A stretch of 44,691 bases of DNA from Bacillota bacterium (lineage in GTDB: Bacteria > Bacillota > Proteinivoracia > UBA4975 > VEMY01), in NCBI GenBank assembly GCA_009711825.1, contig VEMY01000017.1:1-44691 (forward strand), written 5' to 3'. Position 1 is the first letter of the stretch, and each line of letters starts with the position of its first letter. A program made the translations under genes and the position numbers. This document shows positions 1 to 7,574 of this stretch, one piece after another. Under the pieces are notes generated by a model. It made no database searches. It was not told the origin of the DNA and was given only the letters and a program-made list of their open reading frames with translations.

Positions 1-57
1 GCTGCTGTAATGGGTAGCACGCTAACGGGGCGTCCTTTCCTTTCATAAGATAAGGTC

Positions 58-86
58 ATTATACCTAGCAGTTGTTGGACAGGCAA
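58..86 (-). promoter_or_regulatory. candidate sigma-A promoter reading out of the window
   Basis: On the minus strand a TTGCCT -35 box (86-81) and a TATAAT -10 box (63-58) are separated by exactly 17 bases. Transcription would begin near 51 and run left into host DNA. An ATG at 46-44 follows at once, too close for an ordinary leader, so the real start of any gene may lie further left. Evidence is the hexamers and spacing only. Confidence 0.4.
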
Positions 87-302
87 TACAGTCAACTTTT
101 GGGCTATATGGCTCAGCAAAAACACCTTGGTGCGGAAATAGCTATTTATTTCTTCCCTCAAAAAAGCATATAGTGGCGAGGACTCCCTGCTGCTAACTTT
201 TAACGGTTACCCCAATCTTTCAACAATTACCACCTGTCGATATCGCTGAAATTAATCAGGGTTAAGTCTATAACTCCAAAAAATACTTTTTGAAACTATA
301 AA

Positions 303-336
303 GGCCGCTCCTGTAAAAACGAAGGAACGGCTTTAT
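303..336 (-). terminator. hairpin, probable former terminator of the rRNA/tRNA operon
   Basis: GCCGCTCC (304-311) pairs with GGAACGGC (324-331) with one mismatch, and on the minus strand the stem is followed by CTTTAT. Before integration this would have lain about 75 bases beyond the tRNA-Ala 3' end, a natural place for the operon terminator. The U-tract is weak, so the role is inferred from position. Confidence 0.4.
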
Positions 337-406
337 TACTGGGCTTCAGGGCAAAATAAAACCACCTGCTGATAAAATACTTTTTATCAATAGATGGTAG
401 ATTTTA

Positions 407-459
407 TGGTGGAGATGAGGGGGATCGAACCCCTTACCTCTTGAATGCCATTCAAGCGC
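407..459. repeat. left attachment repeat (3' part of tRNA-Ala)
   Basis: These 53 bases are identical to 44158-44210, and similarity stops sharply on both sides. They cover the tRNA-Ala gene from the 5' side of the anticodon arm to the encoded CCA end, in the same orientation. This is the duplicated core left by site-specific integration of a tyrosine integrase. It is not a functional tRNA because the acceptor 5' strand and D arm are missing. Position 460 marks the first phage-specific base. Confidence 0.95.
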
Positions 460-460
460 C

Positions 461-480
461 GACCCCTATTTTTCAGGGGT
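461..480. repeat. small inverted repeat next to the left att core
   Basis: ACCCCT (462-467) and AGGGGT (475-480) form a short hairpin with an AT-rich loop directly inside the phage end. It lies between the att core and the arm-type repeats at 492-511. It could be a structural element of attP; no function can be assigned from sequence alone. Confidence 0.4.
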
Positions 481-491
481 TGAGGGGTATT

Positions 492-511
492 TTGTTGGCT
501 GTGTGTTGGCT
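492..511 (+). repeat. two phased TTGTTGGCT-type repeats, candidate integrase arm sites
   Basis: TTGTTGGCT at 492-500 and GTGTTGGCT at 503-511 are 11 bp apart. The same 20-bp block recurs at 44032-44051 near the other phage end, where four copies lie at 11-bp steps. Once the phage circularises, the copies flank the att core on both sides in one orientation, as arm-type integrase sites do. Function is inferred from placement. Confidence 0.6.
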
Positions 512-544
512 GTAGCGGAACCGCTGGGCAATTAAAATAAAATA

Positions 545-583
545 AAAAAGGGCCTCGCCGCGATAATGCAGCAAGGCCCTTTT
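545..583 (-). terminator. terminator after the lysis genes
   Basis: AAGGGCCT (581-574 on the minus strand) pairs with AGGCCCTT (555-548), and the stem is followed by TTTTTATTTTATTTT. It begins ten bases after the holin stop codon and ends the long leftward late transcript before the att site. Confidence 0.85.
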
Positions 584-592
584 GCATGTAGT

Positions 593-1036
593 CTATTCAG
601 TTGGCGAAGATTTGGCGCCAGCATCGGGGGCAGGTGGCTCCTCGCTTTCAGCCTTGCCCTTAAGTATCTCGACAGCTTTAAGCAGCACGTCCGGAACCGG
701 TAACCCTAACACTCCGGCGTTCTCGGTGATGCTAAGTAACTCATTGGCCAGGTAGAAGAAAATAGCCGCGTTCATGAACACCCCAGGATTACCCAGGGCG
801 CGATCCACCTGGTGGGCAACAGCCACCAGCACAAAAATCATGATCTTAACAAAAATGCCCTTGAACCCGACTGCGGAACTCAGCTGACCGCGATACCCGG
901 CTGCCAGCACGCCAGTGATGTAGTCCAGGATAACGAAAGTCAGCAGAATCCCCAGCAACGCACTCCACCCTCCCCATAAAAAAGTTGCAGCTCCACCTGC
1001 TACAGCAGCGACGGTTTGAAAAAATGGGTATTTCAT
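593..1036 (-). CDS. phage holin
   Basis: The 147-residue product forms holes in the membrane that let the endolysin reach the wall. Several hydrophobic segments are visible: residues about 5-25, 28-48 and 65-85, plus a weaker one near 95-110. The tail after about residue 125 is hydrophilic and rich in Glu, Lys and Pro. This matches the phage holin family that accompanies endolysins in Bacillota phages (PF05105-like). The ATG at 1036 has a clear GGGAGG site 5 bases upstream; in-frame codons further out run through the endolysin gene and were rejected. It lies 25 bases after the endolysin gene and is the last gene of the late operon. Confidence 0.85.
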   Translation of the reverse strand: MKYPFFQTVAAVAGGAATFLWGGWSALLGILLTFVILDYITGVLAAGYRGQLSSAVGFKGIFVKIMIFVLVAVAHQVDRALGNPGVFMNAAIFFYLANELLSITENAGVLGLPVPDVLLKAVEILKGKAESEEPPAPDAGAKSSPTE

Positions 1037-1061
1037 TTTGAAACCTCCCGTTAGATTTGCC

Positions 1062-1751
1062 CTACAGGGCCTTTTTGACGTTGGCCAGCTTTTTCTCCAG
1101 GGCTTCGACGCGCTTCTCGAGTGCATCATGGTCAGCTTGACTGACGCCACCAGTGTTGACCGGCTCAGATACAATCAAAACGGTGCCGATCTCCAGGTTC
1201 CGGTCCTGGGCCGATGTCCGGTTGTTCCACTTACGCAGATCCTCGACAGTGACTCCAAACTTTTTGGCAATATCGTAAAGAGTATCGCCGCGAACTACAG
1301 TATAAGTTTTCATGTTGCCGGTACCTCCAAAATTAAAATTTGCCGGGTCGCCCCAAACTGGGCTGCCCAATGTGCTGCCGTTGTCGACACGGATTTCATA
1401 ATGCAGATGCGGGCCGGTTACGTCCCCGGTGGTTCCGTTGGTTCCGATGGGGGTGCCGGTGTTGACTTGGTCACCCTTTTTAACCAGTGCCTTGTCCAGG
1501 TGCTGGAAAATATGCAGGGTGCTGCCGACTTTGATTGCAACCACCAGGCCGCGCCCACCCTGGGTGCCAACGTAGGTGACCACTCCGGGATAAGGACTTG
1601 TCCAGACATGGCCACGGGGCTTACCGCCAAAATCTGTTCCATTGTGCATCCGCTGATTGCCGGGGTTCATGGGGTCGTTACGCATGCCAAAAGGGCTGGT
1701 CACCCTGGCTCCGTGTGCCGGGCCGGTGAAGTATTTGACTGGGGTTGTCAT
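1062..1751 (-). CDS. endolysin: M23 metallopeptidase with LysM
   Basis: The 229-residue enzyme should cut peptide cross-links of peptidoglycan during lysis. An M23 (lysostaphin-type) domain fills residues 1-130, with zinc ligands H36 and D40 in HNGTD and the HLH pair at H115/H117. A LysM wall-binding domain follows (about 148-195), then a short heptad coil (about 204-227) that may allow oligomerisation. No signal peptide is visible, consistent with holin-dependent release. Start ATG 1751 has AAGGAGGC upstream. Together with the adjacent holin it forms the lysis cassette. Confidence 0.93.
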   Translation of the reverse strand: MTTPVKYFTGPAHGARVTSPFGMRNDPMNPGNQRMHNGTDFGGKPRGHVWTSPYPGVVTYVGTQGGRGLVVAIKVGSTLHIFQHLDKALVKKGDQVNTGTPIGTNGTTGDVTGPHLHYEIRVDNGSTLGSPVWGDPANFNFGGTGNMKTYTVVRGDTLYDIAKKFGVTVEDLRKWNNRTSAQDRNLEIGTVLIVSEPVNTGGVSQADHDALEKRVEALEKKLANVKKAL

Positions 1752-1867
1752 TGGCTTGCCTCCTTGTCAATTTTTAGTCCGTCTCAGGTGTTTTTTGCGT
1801 GCTGTTTGATGGTTTTGAGCGTCATTTCTGCCGTTTTCGCTTAGTTTCCTTGTCCAGTTAACATAAA

Positions 1868-1901
1868 CATAAAACGGCCACGCAGAAGCCCCTGTGACCG
1901 C
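1868..1901 (-). terminator. terminator after the 97-residue gene
   Basis: On the minus strand CGGTCAC (1900-1894) pairs with GTGGCCG (1881-1875), including one G-U pair, followed by TTTTATG. It lies three bases after the stop codon of the gene at 1904 and would reduce readthrough into the lysis cassette. About 115 bases of otherwise featureless DNA separate it from the endolysin start. Confidence 0.7.
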
Positions 1902-1903
1902 CT

Positions 1904-2197
1904 TCAATCCTCGCCGAAGGTATTTACCCTTGGTGGGTGGTTTGCGGCTAAGAGCGGCGAATCTGTGCGTCCGTTTCCCGGCGTTTTGGTGATTTTCTCC
2001 ACGATGACAGGAGCGGCGTAGTTTTCGGACTGTTTTGACTGCGACTTGCGTTGAATCTGCCCCAACCAGCGGAGAATGCAGTTTCGTTCTTGTTTTGAGT
2101 AGGCGTAGATACCGTTTTCGTCATGGACGAAGGGGCAAAATCCAGGCCATGTGGTTCTGATCAGCCAGGTTGGTTTTTGACCGTTAATAGTGAGCAT
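1904..2197 (-). CDS. hypothetical protein, tail-lysis accessory
   Basis: A 97-residue protein that I do not recognise. The N-terminal part (residues 1-50) is rich in aromatic residues, with WLIRTTWPGF and two Cys (C21 and C40); the C-terminal half is polar and probably disordered. No signal peptide or membrane segment is seen. The ATG at 2197 follows TCAGGAGAC. It stands between two terminators (1868-1901 and 2220-2243), so it may form its own small unit. It could be an accessory gene; nothing indicates function. Confidence 0.6.
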   Translation of the reverse strand: MLTINGQKPTWLIRTTWPGFCPFVHDENGIYAYSKQERNCILRWLGQIQRKSQSKQSENYAAPVIVEKITKTPGNGRTDSPLLAANHPPRVNTFGED

Positions 2198-2219
2198 GAT
2201 TGTCTCCTGATTTTTTCTG

Positions 2220-2243
2220 CAAAGAAAAAGCCCTGGTGGGCTA
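2220..2243 (-). terminator. terminator overlapping the end of the small membrane gene
   Basis: On the minus strand AGCCC (2242-2238) pairs with GGGCT (2233-2229) around an ACCA loop and is followed by TTTTTCTTT. The stem overlaps the TAG stop of the gene at 2241-2384. It separates the tail/secreted-protein transcript from the gene at 1904. Confidence 0.75.
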
Positions 2244-2384
2244 TTTATTGATTAAGTTGATTTTTAGCTCTCCCCTCGCCAGCAGGGAGAGGATGATCGC
2301 CACATATGCCAGGGGCACAAGGCCCCAGTTCCAGCTGAAAAGGATAACGTGGACGGCGAAGGCCAGGCATATGATTAGCTTCAT
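2241..2384 (-). CDS. small membrane protein, 47 residues
   Basis: The frame beginning at ATG 2384 encodes 47 residues: a short start, two hydrophobic stretches (residues 2-16 and 21-35) around a Trp-Asn-Trp turn, and a basic-polar tail ending in NLINK. The start lies two bases after the stop of the upstream gene, so it is probably translated by coupling; no strong SD of its own is visible. The next feature is a terminator that overlaps its stop codon. It could be a second lysis factor or a small holin-like or antiholin-like protein, but that is a guess from size and location. Confidence 0.6.
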   Translation of the reverse strand: MKLIICLAFAVHVILFSWNWGLVPLAYVAIILSLLARGELKINLINK

Positions 2385-2386
2385 TT

Positions 2387-3136
2387 TTAGTCGTTCTGCC
2401 AGTTTATATAAAAGTGGGGGTCGTTGCGGTGCCAGTCCATGGGGTTATCTGGCTTAAAAGGCTTGTCATTTATGCGGCTGTCCAGATAGGCAATCACGTC
2501 CGAACGGCTACCAAAACTTTTGCCCTCGACAATCTCACGAAGAAGGGGGTCGACGGTGAGCTCGGTGATGGTGTAGTCGGTGATACCATATTTTGCGAAC
2601 CTTGCTTTTTCTTCATCGAGCTCCGTTTGGGAATAGATAGACTTTTGCTTAGCATTCCAGTAATTAGCCAGGGGCAGAGTGTTTGCCACCTTCTCGTCGC
2701 TTACTTCAATGCACCACTGGCCGAAAACTGCCTTATGGTCCCGCATGGCCACATGCACACCGTCAATGCTCAAATGGGCGTAAGGATTCGGCTCCGGCTC
2801 GGGTTCCGGATCAGGTTCGCCAGACTCCCCAGAGTCTCCCGACTCGCTTGGCTCTTCAGTCTCTATGGGCTCTTCAGGTTCCGTTGGTTCTTCCGGCTCA
2901 GTTGGTTCTGGTTCAGTAGGATCCTCCGGCTCAATGCGCTCAGCCGCTTGTTTTTCCAACTCATCAATACGTGCCTGCATGCGCTCCATCTCCTCCTCCT
3001 GCTGCTCTACCTTCGTAAGCAGGTCGATGACTAATTGATATAGGTCAACATCCCCGCCGGTTGCAGCCTTTACACCAATGGGGGCGATTAGTAGGGCAGC
3101 CAGGATGATGGCGGTTATTACCAGTAAGCGTTTCAT
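2387..3136 (-). CDS. secreted protein with coiled coil and Pro-Glu-rich linker
   Basis: A 249-residue protein. Residues 1-25 look like a signal peptide (basic start, hydrophobic core, cleavage near VKA-AT). A short Glu-rich coiled coil follows (about 30-70), then some 50 residues of EPTEPEEP-type and DPEPEP repeats, a typical extended linker. The globular C-terminal part (about 118-249) has Trp and Tyr clusters; I do not recognise its family. ATG 3136 has a strong AGGAGGTGAG site. It lies downstream of the tail spike gene. It could be a virion accessory or a lysogenic-conversion protein displayed at the cell surface. Confidence 0.75.
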   Translation of the reverse strand: MKRLLVITAIILAALLIAPIGVKAATGGDVDLYQLVIDLLTKVEQQEEEMERMQARIDELEKQAAERIEPEDPTEPEPTEPEEPTEPEEPIETEEPSESGDSGESGEPDPEPEPEPNPYAHLSIDGVHVAMRDHKAVFGQWCIEVSDEKVANTLPLANYWNAKQKSIYSQTELDEEKARFAKYGITDYTITELTVDPLLREIVEGKSFGSRSDVIAYLDSRINDKPFKPDNPMDWHRNDPHFYINWQND

Positions 3137-3177
3137 AATCTCACCTCCTGGCTTATTCTACCATACTAATCAAAAAA

Positions 3178-5898
3178 TTAAAACCTATTGCCTGGCGAGA
3201 TGACGGTTCCTGATCCGCCATCAGCAATTGGGCCCAACGTGTTCCCGGACAAAGAATTATTGGTGACAAAGTTTTGCTCACCTGATATATCAATGCCCCA
3301 GCCACCGTTGTTGGTAACTTGGTTTTCTTGCGCCATATTGAAATCAACGCCTTGCAAACTGATCCCGTGGCCCACGTTGTCGGAGACAAAATTTCCTGTA
3401 ATCTTGTTTTGTGGGGACCAGAAAAACACAAGTATCCCGTCCCAATTGTTTTCGCGAACGACGTTTTCGCTTACAACATTACGCCCAGACCTTGGGCCCA
3501 GGGCAATCAGGATTCCCGCGCCGTAGTTTTCCTCGCACGAATTTCCGGTTATGATGTTATGGCTGCTGTGGTAATCCTCCGTATCTGCCCACACAGAAAT
3601 TCCAGATGCTGCGTTCCGGCTACATGTGTTACCCTGAACCAGGTTGTGCGAAGAGTACTCTAACCTTATGCCACCATATTGATTCTCGACGTCTCCGCTC
3701 CCTGTGAACTCTTGCCTACATTTATTAGAACTCACACTAGAACGCTCCGTCCTATATAGGTGTATGCCTCGGGCGCTATTTCGCAAGCATGTGTTTGCCT
3801 CAATGGTAATATCCTCTGAGCTTAAAACATGAATCCCAGACTCGCCGTTGTCATTACAAGTGCTTCCCAAGACAATAATCTCCGATGCGCTTTCCACAAC
3901 AATCCCGCTGCCACTCAACTCTCGGCACGTTACATTCTGCAGCTTGCCGCCCTGGGCCTCAACCATAACCCCGGCTTGGCAGTCAGCCTGACCCTTGTTG
4001 CCATCGATAGCCAAATCGCTCACCGTCACATCGTTGCCCGTAACTGCGATAGCAGCAGATATGTCAGCCCCGTTCGCGACGCTGATAACCGTCCCGGCCC
4101 CCTGGCCGCTCACCTGCACGTTGTCGCGGTCAACCACAAGCGGGGCATCGATGCGCTGAGTGCCCTCCAGCAAAATAACCTGGCCGCCTCGCTCAGGCAA
4201 CAAATCCATGATTATCTCCCAATGGTCGCTCAACAACTCACCCGCTGGCACGATGTATCTTGCGTACCATGGAACAAGACTCGTGTCCTCACTAGCCACG
4301 GTCACCGTGGCCGGTCCGATACCCCGGTTAAACTGGCGCCTGCGCCGGTCAACCCAGCGCTGCCACTCCTCTAAATCCTGAAGCCGTTTGGACTGTAGCG
4401 GGAGAGGGTCGCCAAGCTCGACTTGCGTCTGCTCAGGGGCCTTGAGAGGCCGGATCAAGCGCATCAGTCGGACAGACAGGTCTGCCACGATGCCTTTATG
4501 CCGGGCCAGCACATAGGTGATGTTGCCCAGCCGGATTTTCTCGTGGCTTAGTTTAACCGGCTCGCCTGTCTCGATGTCGGTGATGATAGCCTCGGATAAG
4601 TCTGCGACGGTCGCCTCGGCATGTATTTGGGGCCGGTTGCGCCTTTGCAAGACCGTCCATGTGCCCTGCAATACCCCCTCGGGCGTTGTGCCCTGGGGCT
4701 CGTGCTTGCCGAATCGGTGCAACATACCGCCCTGGCCGTCGGGAATACCGTAAAGTCGCCGTGCTTGCTCATCGCCAACCCAATTCTGCCCGCAAGGCTT
4801 GTCCGCCGGGTCTCCGTTGGCCCGGCTCCACTCCACTCGGCGAAAATCCATCGGTACGGGGTTGTCGTTTTTGTCGACCTCCTCGCCGACGGCGGTGCCA
4901 ATAAGAGCAGTTTTTATCTGGCTAAAATCCGCGGTGATTTTGACTGATTGCAGGTTGTGGCCAAACTCAAACCTCATGCCCTTAAAATCGTTATCAATCT
5001 CCAATAGGTCAACGAATAATCCGTAAATACCAACCCCACCACGCTCTTGTCCGTCCATGGTGATGGTCAGACTGCGAAGCACAGGGGTGATTACAAAAGG
5101 TTGCTCTGATGTCAACACTTGCCTGCACCAGAGGAATTTGCCGGAAAGGTTTTGCCCTGGGTCGATACCGGGGATTGGCTGGCCGTTAGTGGCCTGCTCC
5201 CAGCCTGATGTCGGTGGGTTATCGCCGTCCTCAGTGATGGCGGTGTAAATTTCCAGGGTTGTTATGGAGTCGGTGCCTCCATCCCACTCAATCAGGGTGC
5301 TGTCTGCTCGGGCGAAGTTGTCGAGGGCAAGGGGCGGGGAAGTTCGTGTTCCCTCGGGCACGCCGTCCTGCAGTATAAGCCCGTCGTTCCAGACCTCGGT
5401 GCCGTCATGTTCCCCGTCCCCCCAGTCTGCCTCGGTTTCCTCGGTCCGGGCGAGCTGGGCAGGTTTGAGCGCGCCTGGCTCGCACCGGAACCTCAACCTC
5501 GCCTCGTATTCGCTCTCAATCTGCCTCAGCCGTTGCAAGGGATTCAGCAGTTCGCCACTCATGTCCTTGGTGATGCTGACCAGGCTGTCGTCGATGTCGC
5601 CTACCTGCCAACGTGTGCCGTCTAGGGCGTCGGCGATTGCGGTGGCTGGGGTTGCATTGGTCAGGACATAGCTTTTGGGCTCGCCGAATCCAAGCTCGTA
5701 GTAGAGGTGGTCGGCTTCGACTGATTTGACCATCGTGTCGCCGATGTCGGTGTCGGCTTGGCGGATGGCGAAAGGTTGGAGTGCGCCGTCCGGGTCGGGG
5801 ATGAGGATGATGTTGCCGCCGGTGAGGGTCTCGGCGTCGGCGGCGGTGTGGTCGAAGCCAGGGTCTAGCTTGGTGTAGAGGTCGGCTAAGGTGTTCAT
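3178..5898 (-). CDS. tail hub/endopeptidase with beta-helix tailspike
   Basis: A 906-residue structural protein at the tail tip. The first 490 or so residues resemble the prophage tail endopeptidase/Gp37-like hub family (e.g. VKSVEADHLYYEL, then the FGHNLQSVKI stretch). Residues about 185-290 look like an extra beta domain inserted in that fold. A linker with RRRRQFNRG follows, and from about 570 to the end come short parallel beta-helix coils with recurrent N..G.. and GI turns, as in NosD/pectate-lyase-like spikes that bind or degrade surface glycans. ATG 5898 overlaps the upstream stop as ATGA and has GAGG 9 bases upstream; ATGs at 5904 and 5919 are too near their SD. It probably contacts the host surface. 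Confidence 0.85.
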   Translation of the reverse strand: MNTLADLYTKLDPGFDHTAADAETLTGGNIILIPDPDGALQPFAIRQADTDIGDTMVKSVEADHLYYELGFGEPKSYVLTNATPATAIADALDGTRWQVGDIDDSLVSITKDMSGELLNPLQRLRQIESEYEARLRFRCEPGALKPAQLARTEETEADWGDGEHDGTEVWNDGLILQDGVPEGTRTSPPLALDNFARADSTLIEWDGGTDSITTLEIYTAITEDGDNPPTSGWEQATNGQPIPGIDPGQNLSGKFLWCRQVLTSEQPFVITPVLRSLTITMDGQERGGVGIYGLFVDLLEIDNDFKGMRFEFGHNLQSVKITADFSQIKTALIGTAVGEEVDKNDNPVPMDFRRVEWSRANGDPADKPCGQNWVGDEQARRLYGIPDGQGGMLHRFGKHEPQGTTPEGVLQGTWTVLQRRNRPQIHAEATVADLSEAIITDIETGEPVKLSHEKIRLGNITYVLARHKGIVADLSVRLMRLIRPLKAPEQTQVELGDPLPLQSKRLQDLEEWQRWVDRRRRQFNRGIGPATVTVASEDTSLVPWYARYIVPAGELLSDHWEIIMDLLPERGGQVILLEGTQRIDAPLVVDRDNVQVSGQGAGTVISVANGADISAAIAVTGNDVTVSDLAIDGNKGQADCQAGVMVEAQGGKLQNVTCRELSGSGIVVESASEIIVLGSTCNDNGESGIHVLSSEDITIEANTCLRNSARGIHLYRTERSSVSSNKCRQEFTGSGDVENQYGGIRLEYSSHNLVQGNTCSRNAASGISVWADTEDYHSSHNIITGNSCEENYGAGILIALGPRSGRNVVSENVVRENNWDGILVFFWSPQNKITGNFVSDNVGHGISLQGVDFNMAQENQVTNNGGWGIDISGEQNFVTNNSLSGNTLGPIADGGSGTVISPGNRF

Positions 5899-6638
5899 TT
5901 CCATTTTCCTCGCGCCCATACTCCAATTGTAAAAATAGAAGTTGGTTCGTGGCCGTAAACGCGGAATGGCATTCTGTCGCCCCTTATTAACCCCGAGGGA
6001 GCTACCCAGTTGCTTGAGGAACTAGTCCATCCCCCGCCGACAACCCCCGCCTTTGCATCAAATTCCTCGCCCCCCAAAAATACAACAGGAAAATACCAAA
6101 TAAGCGCAGCACTCCGAAACAATGCTCCTGCTGTCAACGTTGACTCTATATCGCCAAATTTATCATTTGCATCTTCACTTCCCAGCACTAGGTGACAGTC
6201 TGCTTCTCCGCTTGCGTATTTTTTATAATATCCGTTCTCGGGGGCATTAACGTGCAGATTGTCCTCTGTCAACTGCCCTCCATCTGCCCAGACTACATCT
6301 GTGCCGTCAACCATCACCCGTTTTATCCGTGGATGGTCGGGGAGGTTGGCTTGTTGGATTGGCACTCCTGTCCCAGATAAGGTCTTGACGGTGAGAGTGT
6401 ATGTTCCCGTGGTCAGGTTTTGGACGTGGTATACCATGGGGTAGTCCGGGACTATCACGGTCTTGTTGCCGGTCAGCGTGCCGGTGAAAACCAGCTGTGC
6501 GTTGTCAGCTTGCTCGTTGGTCAAATCCATGTTGCCTGAGCCAGATGCGTCAACCACTAGCCGCCCGGCAATGCGGTTATCCACAATCTGGAAAAAGTCC
6601 TTCATGTAGCCTGCTTTGTCAAATCGCGTCAGGGTCAT
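5895..6638 (-). CDS. tail-tip structural protein, fibre-like
   Basis: A 247-residue protein whose first half (about 20-110) is a beta-rich domain of the kind seen in fibre-type proteins, with LVVDASGSGN and LTGNKTVIVPD. The second half ends in Gly- and Ser-rich loops and WARGKWK. I infer a baseplate or short fibre component. ATG 6638 follows GAGGTGGAG and overlaps the previous gene by 20 bases; its stop overlaps the next ATG. It sits between two genes that each seem to carry part of the hub N-terminal domain, so it may be an insertion into the hub gene. Confidence 0.7.
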   Translation of the reverse strand: MTLTRFDKAGYMKDFFQIVDNRIAGRLVVDASGSGNMDLTNEQADNAQLVFTGTLTGNKTVIVPDYPMVYHVQNLTTGTYTLTVKTLSGTGVPIQQANLPDHPRIKRVMVDGTDVVWADGGQLTEDNLHVNAPENGYYKKYASGEADCHLVLGSEDANDKFGDIESTLTAGALFRSAALIWYFPVVFLGGEEFDAKAGVVGGGWTSSSSNWVAPSGLIRGDRMPFRVYGHEPTSIFTIGVWARGKWK

Positions 6639-6849
6639 AAGTCTCCACCTCCTCTAGTGTAAGGTTCCAAATGTCTCCTAATGTCAAAGGGACTCGGCGC
6701 GCCGCAGTTGGCCCGGTCAAGGGATAGCCAAGGCTCAGGGTGTGCTCGCCACTGTCCCAGTCCTCGATGGTCTGAGGGTCGATGACGGCGTCAGGGTCAA
6801 GTTCGGTCAGTGCCCGCAGGTGCGGGTCTGTGACGATTATTTTCATCAT
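6619..6849 (-). CDS. small tail protein, N-terminal hub-like domain
   Basis: 76 residues beginning MMKIIVTDP. The opening strand, an Asp-rich turn and the GEHTLSLGYPL segment resemble the first beta strands of prophage tail endopeptidase/hub proteins, where a similar S/T-L-x-Y-PL motif precedes the rest of the fold. The rest of that fold seems to continue in the 906-residue gene. ATG 6849 overlaps the Dit stop as ATGA, with AGAGGTGG upstream; a GTG at 6855 is possible. It could be a complete small adaptor or a separated hub N-terminus. Confidence 0.7.
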   Translation of the reverse strand: MMKIIVTDPHLRALTELDPDAVIDPQTIEDWDSGEHTLSLGYPLTGPTAARRVPLTLGDIWNLTLEEVETYDPDAI

Positions 6850-7571
6850 AGCCACCTCTCTCGATATACATAACTCAGCGTTGCGTTGTCCGCGGTCAAA
6901 GTAAAAGCCCCCGCTGGGAGCAGGAACTGCCTGAGCTCGCTGTCGTAGGTCAGCTTGTCCCGAGCGTCAAGGCCATTGAGTGCCACCCAGCCCTGATTGG
7001 TGTCGATGATGACCTCGTCGCCGGTGATGAGTGCGGTCTCCAGCCGGATGTATTGGTCGCCGAGGTTGATTTGCAGGTGGTCGGCGTTGGCGGTCATGGT
7101 TGCGGTTATGCGGACTGGTGTGGGCGCTGTGCCCTCGTTTGGGCTGGCGGTTTTGGTGGTGGTGGCGTAGGCGTGGGGGTCGGGGCAGAACATAAAAATG
7201 TCGGCAAATCCCATGTGGATTATGTCCTCGGTCAAAGACCGCCCGGTCCGTCGGGCAAAATATTGCTTATCAGGCTCATCCTCGTAAATCAATGGCCCGA
7301 CCTTCGTGTGGTCGAGCCATGCTGAGATGTTCCTGGCGTACTGTCGGAGTTGAAACTCGTCTGCAGCTTTTATCGCTATCCGAATACGGTGGGTTTCTGC
7401 TTCCAGGTCGGCACCCATGTCCCAGGTGCCGTCGCGGCCGATGACGTCTAAAGTCCTGTCCCTTGTTCCGGCAGCCAGGGGGCGTTCAACTTCCATCACC
7501 GACTCAATGCCAAACTGAGGGTCGGTGCTACTTAATCCGCGGAAACTAAAAGAGTCGTTAGTTTGTGTCAT
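6846..7571 (-). CDS. distal tail protein (Dit family)
   Basis: 241 residues. Dit forms the ring connecting the tail tube to the tip and anchors the receptor-binding apparatus. The N-terminal 130 residues fit the siphovirus tail component family (PF05709-like): a start with FSFRGL, a conserved RDGTWD turn, and the LIYEDEPDKQYFARRTG strand pair. The C-terminal part is a galectin-like beta domain with GDEVIIDTNQGWVAL and the closing FLLPAGAFTLT strand. It begins just upstream of the tape measure stop (3 bases away) and precedes the hub genes, the usual order. Confidence 0.88.
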   Translation of the reverse strand: MTQTNDSFSFRGLSSTDPQFGIESVMEVERPLAAGTRDRTLDVIGRDGTWDMGADLEAETHRIRIAIKAADEFQLRQYARNISAWLDHTKVGPLIYEDEPDKQYFARRTGRSLTEDIIHMGFADIFMFCPDPHAYATTTKTASPNEGTAPTPVRITATMTANADHLQINLGDQYIRLETALITGDEVIIDTNQGWVALNGLDARDKLTYDSELRQFLLPAGAFTLTADNATLSYVYRERWL

Positions 7572-7574
7572 GCC

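Larger units (their letters stand above)
1..406. other. host flank left of the prophage, no recognised gene
   Basis: This AT-rich stretch lies outside the left attachment repeat, so it is host DNA that originally followed the tRNA-Ala gene. I find no ORF of useful length on either strand. It holds a leftward promoter-like sequence (58-86), a hairpin that may be the old end of the rRNA operon (304-331), and a small hairpin at 371-388 (stem GATAAAA/TTTTATC). A leftward reading frame beginning at 46 leaves the window after about 15 codons and cannot be identified. Confidence 0.6.

Noticed and set aside
1-46. Leftward frame MKGKDAPLACYPLQQ at the left edge
   Set aside because: Too short to judge and the start would be only a few bases after the inferred transcription start.
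407-459. A second tRNA gene at the left end
   Set aside because: Only the anticodon arm to CCA part is present; without the D arm and acceptor 5' strand it is just the att duplication.
1038-1844. Rightward 268-residue frame opposite the endolysin
   Set aside because: It is antisense to a clear M23-LysM gene and has no recognisable features; high G+C third positions create long antisense frames.
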